Assembly: GCA_946006915.1 (NCBI GenBank)
Contig: CAMFZK010000057.1
Span: forward strand, 1-6,474
From: an uncultured Clostridia bacterium
GTDB taxonomy: Bacteria > Bacillota > Clostridia > Oscillospirales > Acutalibacteraceae
DNA length: 6,474 bases
Direction: 5' to 3'
Part shown: piece by piece, positions 5,879-6,474 of the stretch
How positions within the stretch are numbered: position 1 is the stretch's first letter
Layout of the letters: each line of letters starts with the position of its first letter
The notes under the pieces: model-generated
The model's input: the letters and a program-made list of their open reading frames with translations, nothing else
Database searches by the model: none
Told to the model about the DNA's origin: nothing
Translations under genes and position numbers: made by a program

Positions 5879-6474
5879 TTGTTTTCCTCCTTTAAAAATT
5901 CTTCTACTAAATCTTTTGCTATGCCTATTACATTTTCGTCTTGGTCGGGATAAAGCCAATGTATTCTCTCGTCCCGCGAAAACCAAGTAATTTGGCGTTT
6001 TGCATAACGGCGGGTTTGCATTTTAAGGTTTTCCTTTGCATCCTCTAAACTGCATTCACCCTTAAAATATCCGTGCAATTCCTTGTGACCTATTGCCTGA
6101 AAACCGCCGTTTTTAGAGGTGTAGTTAAGGTTATTTTTCGCTTCGGCTAAAAGCCCGTTTTGGAACATAATTTCCACTCTTTGGTTAATTCGGTCATATA
6201 ACAGTTGCCTTGATTTATAATTTATTCCTATTACCAATGGCTCAATATTTTTTTTGTTTTGTTTTGAAAGAATATTTTGTTCGGTAATTGTTTTGCCTGT
6301 GGTTAAATAAACTTCAAAAGCACGGATAATTCTTCGGCGGTTATTGGGGTGGAGTGTTTCGGCGGCGGTTTTATCAAATTCCGCTAACTGCCGTAACATT
6401 TCTTCCCCGCCTAAAGTTTGGAATTTTTCTTCCAATTCCTTTCTTAATTTAAAATCGGTTTCCTGCTCGGTATA
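5875..6474 (-). CDS. miaA: tRNA dimethylallyltransferase MiaA, N-terminus missing
   Basis: Transfers a dimethylallyl group to N6 of A37 in tRNAs that read codons starting with U, which improves decoding. The frame is open to the window edge, giving 199 residues of a protein usually about 310 long. The P-loop and substrate-binding N-terminal third are therefore outside. Visible family marks are LHPNNRRRIIRAFEVYLTTGK (fragment residues 41-61), the GFQAIGHKEL block, MQTRRYAKRQITWF near the C-terminus, and the ending IHWLYPD. A TTG at 6435 should not be taken as the start, because upstream residues (YTEQETDFKLRKEL) continue the family alignment. Its stop TGA overlaps the next ATG (ATGA, 5875-5878), so the two genes are probably translationally coupled. 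Confidence 0.95.
   Translation of the reverse strand, partial: YTEQETDFKLRKELEEKFQTLGGEEMLRQLAEFDKTAAETLHPNNRRRIIRAFEVYLTTGKTITEQNILSKQNKKNIEPLVIGINYKSRQLLYDRINQRVEIMFQNGLLAEAKNNLNYTSKNGGFQAIGHKELHGYFKGECSLEDAKENLKMQTRRYAKRQITWFSRDERIHWLYPDQDENVIGIAKDLVEEFLKEENK
5886..5893 (-). promoter_or_regulatory. Ribosome binding site for the HlyD-like gene
   Basis: AAAGGAGG, the strongest Shine-Dalgarno sequence in the window, lies 7 bases before ATG 5878 and inside the last codons of miaA. It fixes the start and excludes the longer open frame reaching back to 5986. Confidence 0.85.

Noticed and set aside
5879..5986. N-terminal 36-residue extension of the HlyD-like protein, rich in Arg
   Set aside because: This is the miaA 3' end read in another frame; the strong AAAGGAGG and membrane helix place the start at 5878.
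5875..6435. miaA starting at TTG 6435 as a complete short protein
   Set aside because: The frame is open to the window edge and upstream residues still fit MiaA; the P-loop domain is merely out of view.

Overview
This is one end of an assembled contig from a low-GC Bacillota, most likely an uncultured Clostridia. The evidence is the AT-rich DNA, the purine-rich Shine-Dalgarno sequences (AAAGGAGG, GGAGG), and a SepF/YlmH/DivIVA/LspA/RluA gene order typical of Gram-positive bacteria near the division cluster. TAA, TAG and TGA all serve as stops at family-consistent C-termini, so the standard bacterial code applies. Genus cannot be told from this window.

Layout: every gene lies on the minus strand, so biological order runs from high to low coordinates. 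It starts with miaA (N-terminal part cut off by the window edge), then a 400-residue HlyD-type membrane-anchored adaptor, yggS (PLP-binding protein), sepF (FtsZ anchor), ylmH (S4 RNA-binding protein), divIVA (pole/septum coiled-coil protein), lspA (lipoprotein signal peptidase), rluD (23S rRNA pseudouridine synthase), and a Cof-type HAD phosphatase whose C-terminus is lost. Junctions range from 23-base overlaps to 18-base gaps. No promoter or terminator is visible, so this looks like one long transcription unit. No stretch over 50 bases lacks a gene apart from the adapter, and there are no RNA genes, mobile elements, repeats or CRISPR arrays that I can see.

Bases 1-45 are not genomic. They are an Illumina Nextera i7 adapter: the end of P7, an 8-base index, the read-2 adapter and the Tn5 mosaic end. 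The HAD gene reads in frame into it, so an automatic gene caller would append a false tail.

Function: the cluster joins division and envelope work (SepF, DivIVA, LspA, perhaps the HlyD-like protein) to tRNA, rRNA and ribosome maintenance (MiaA, RluD, YlmH) and PLP homeostasis (YggS). This is mostly a familiar Gram-positive neighbourhood. The least explained member is the HlyD-like protein, translationally linked on both sides to housekeeping genes with no transporter partner in view. I found no clearly new multi-gene system.
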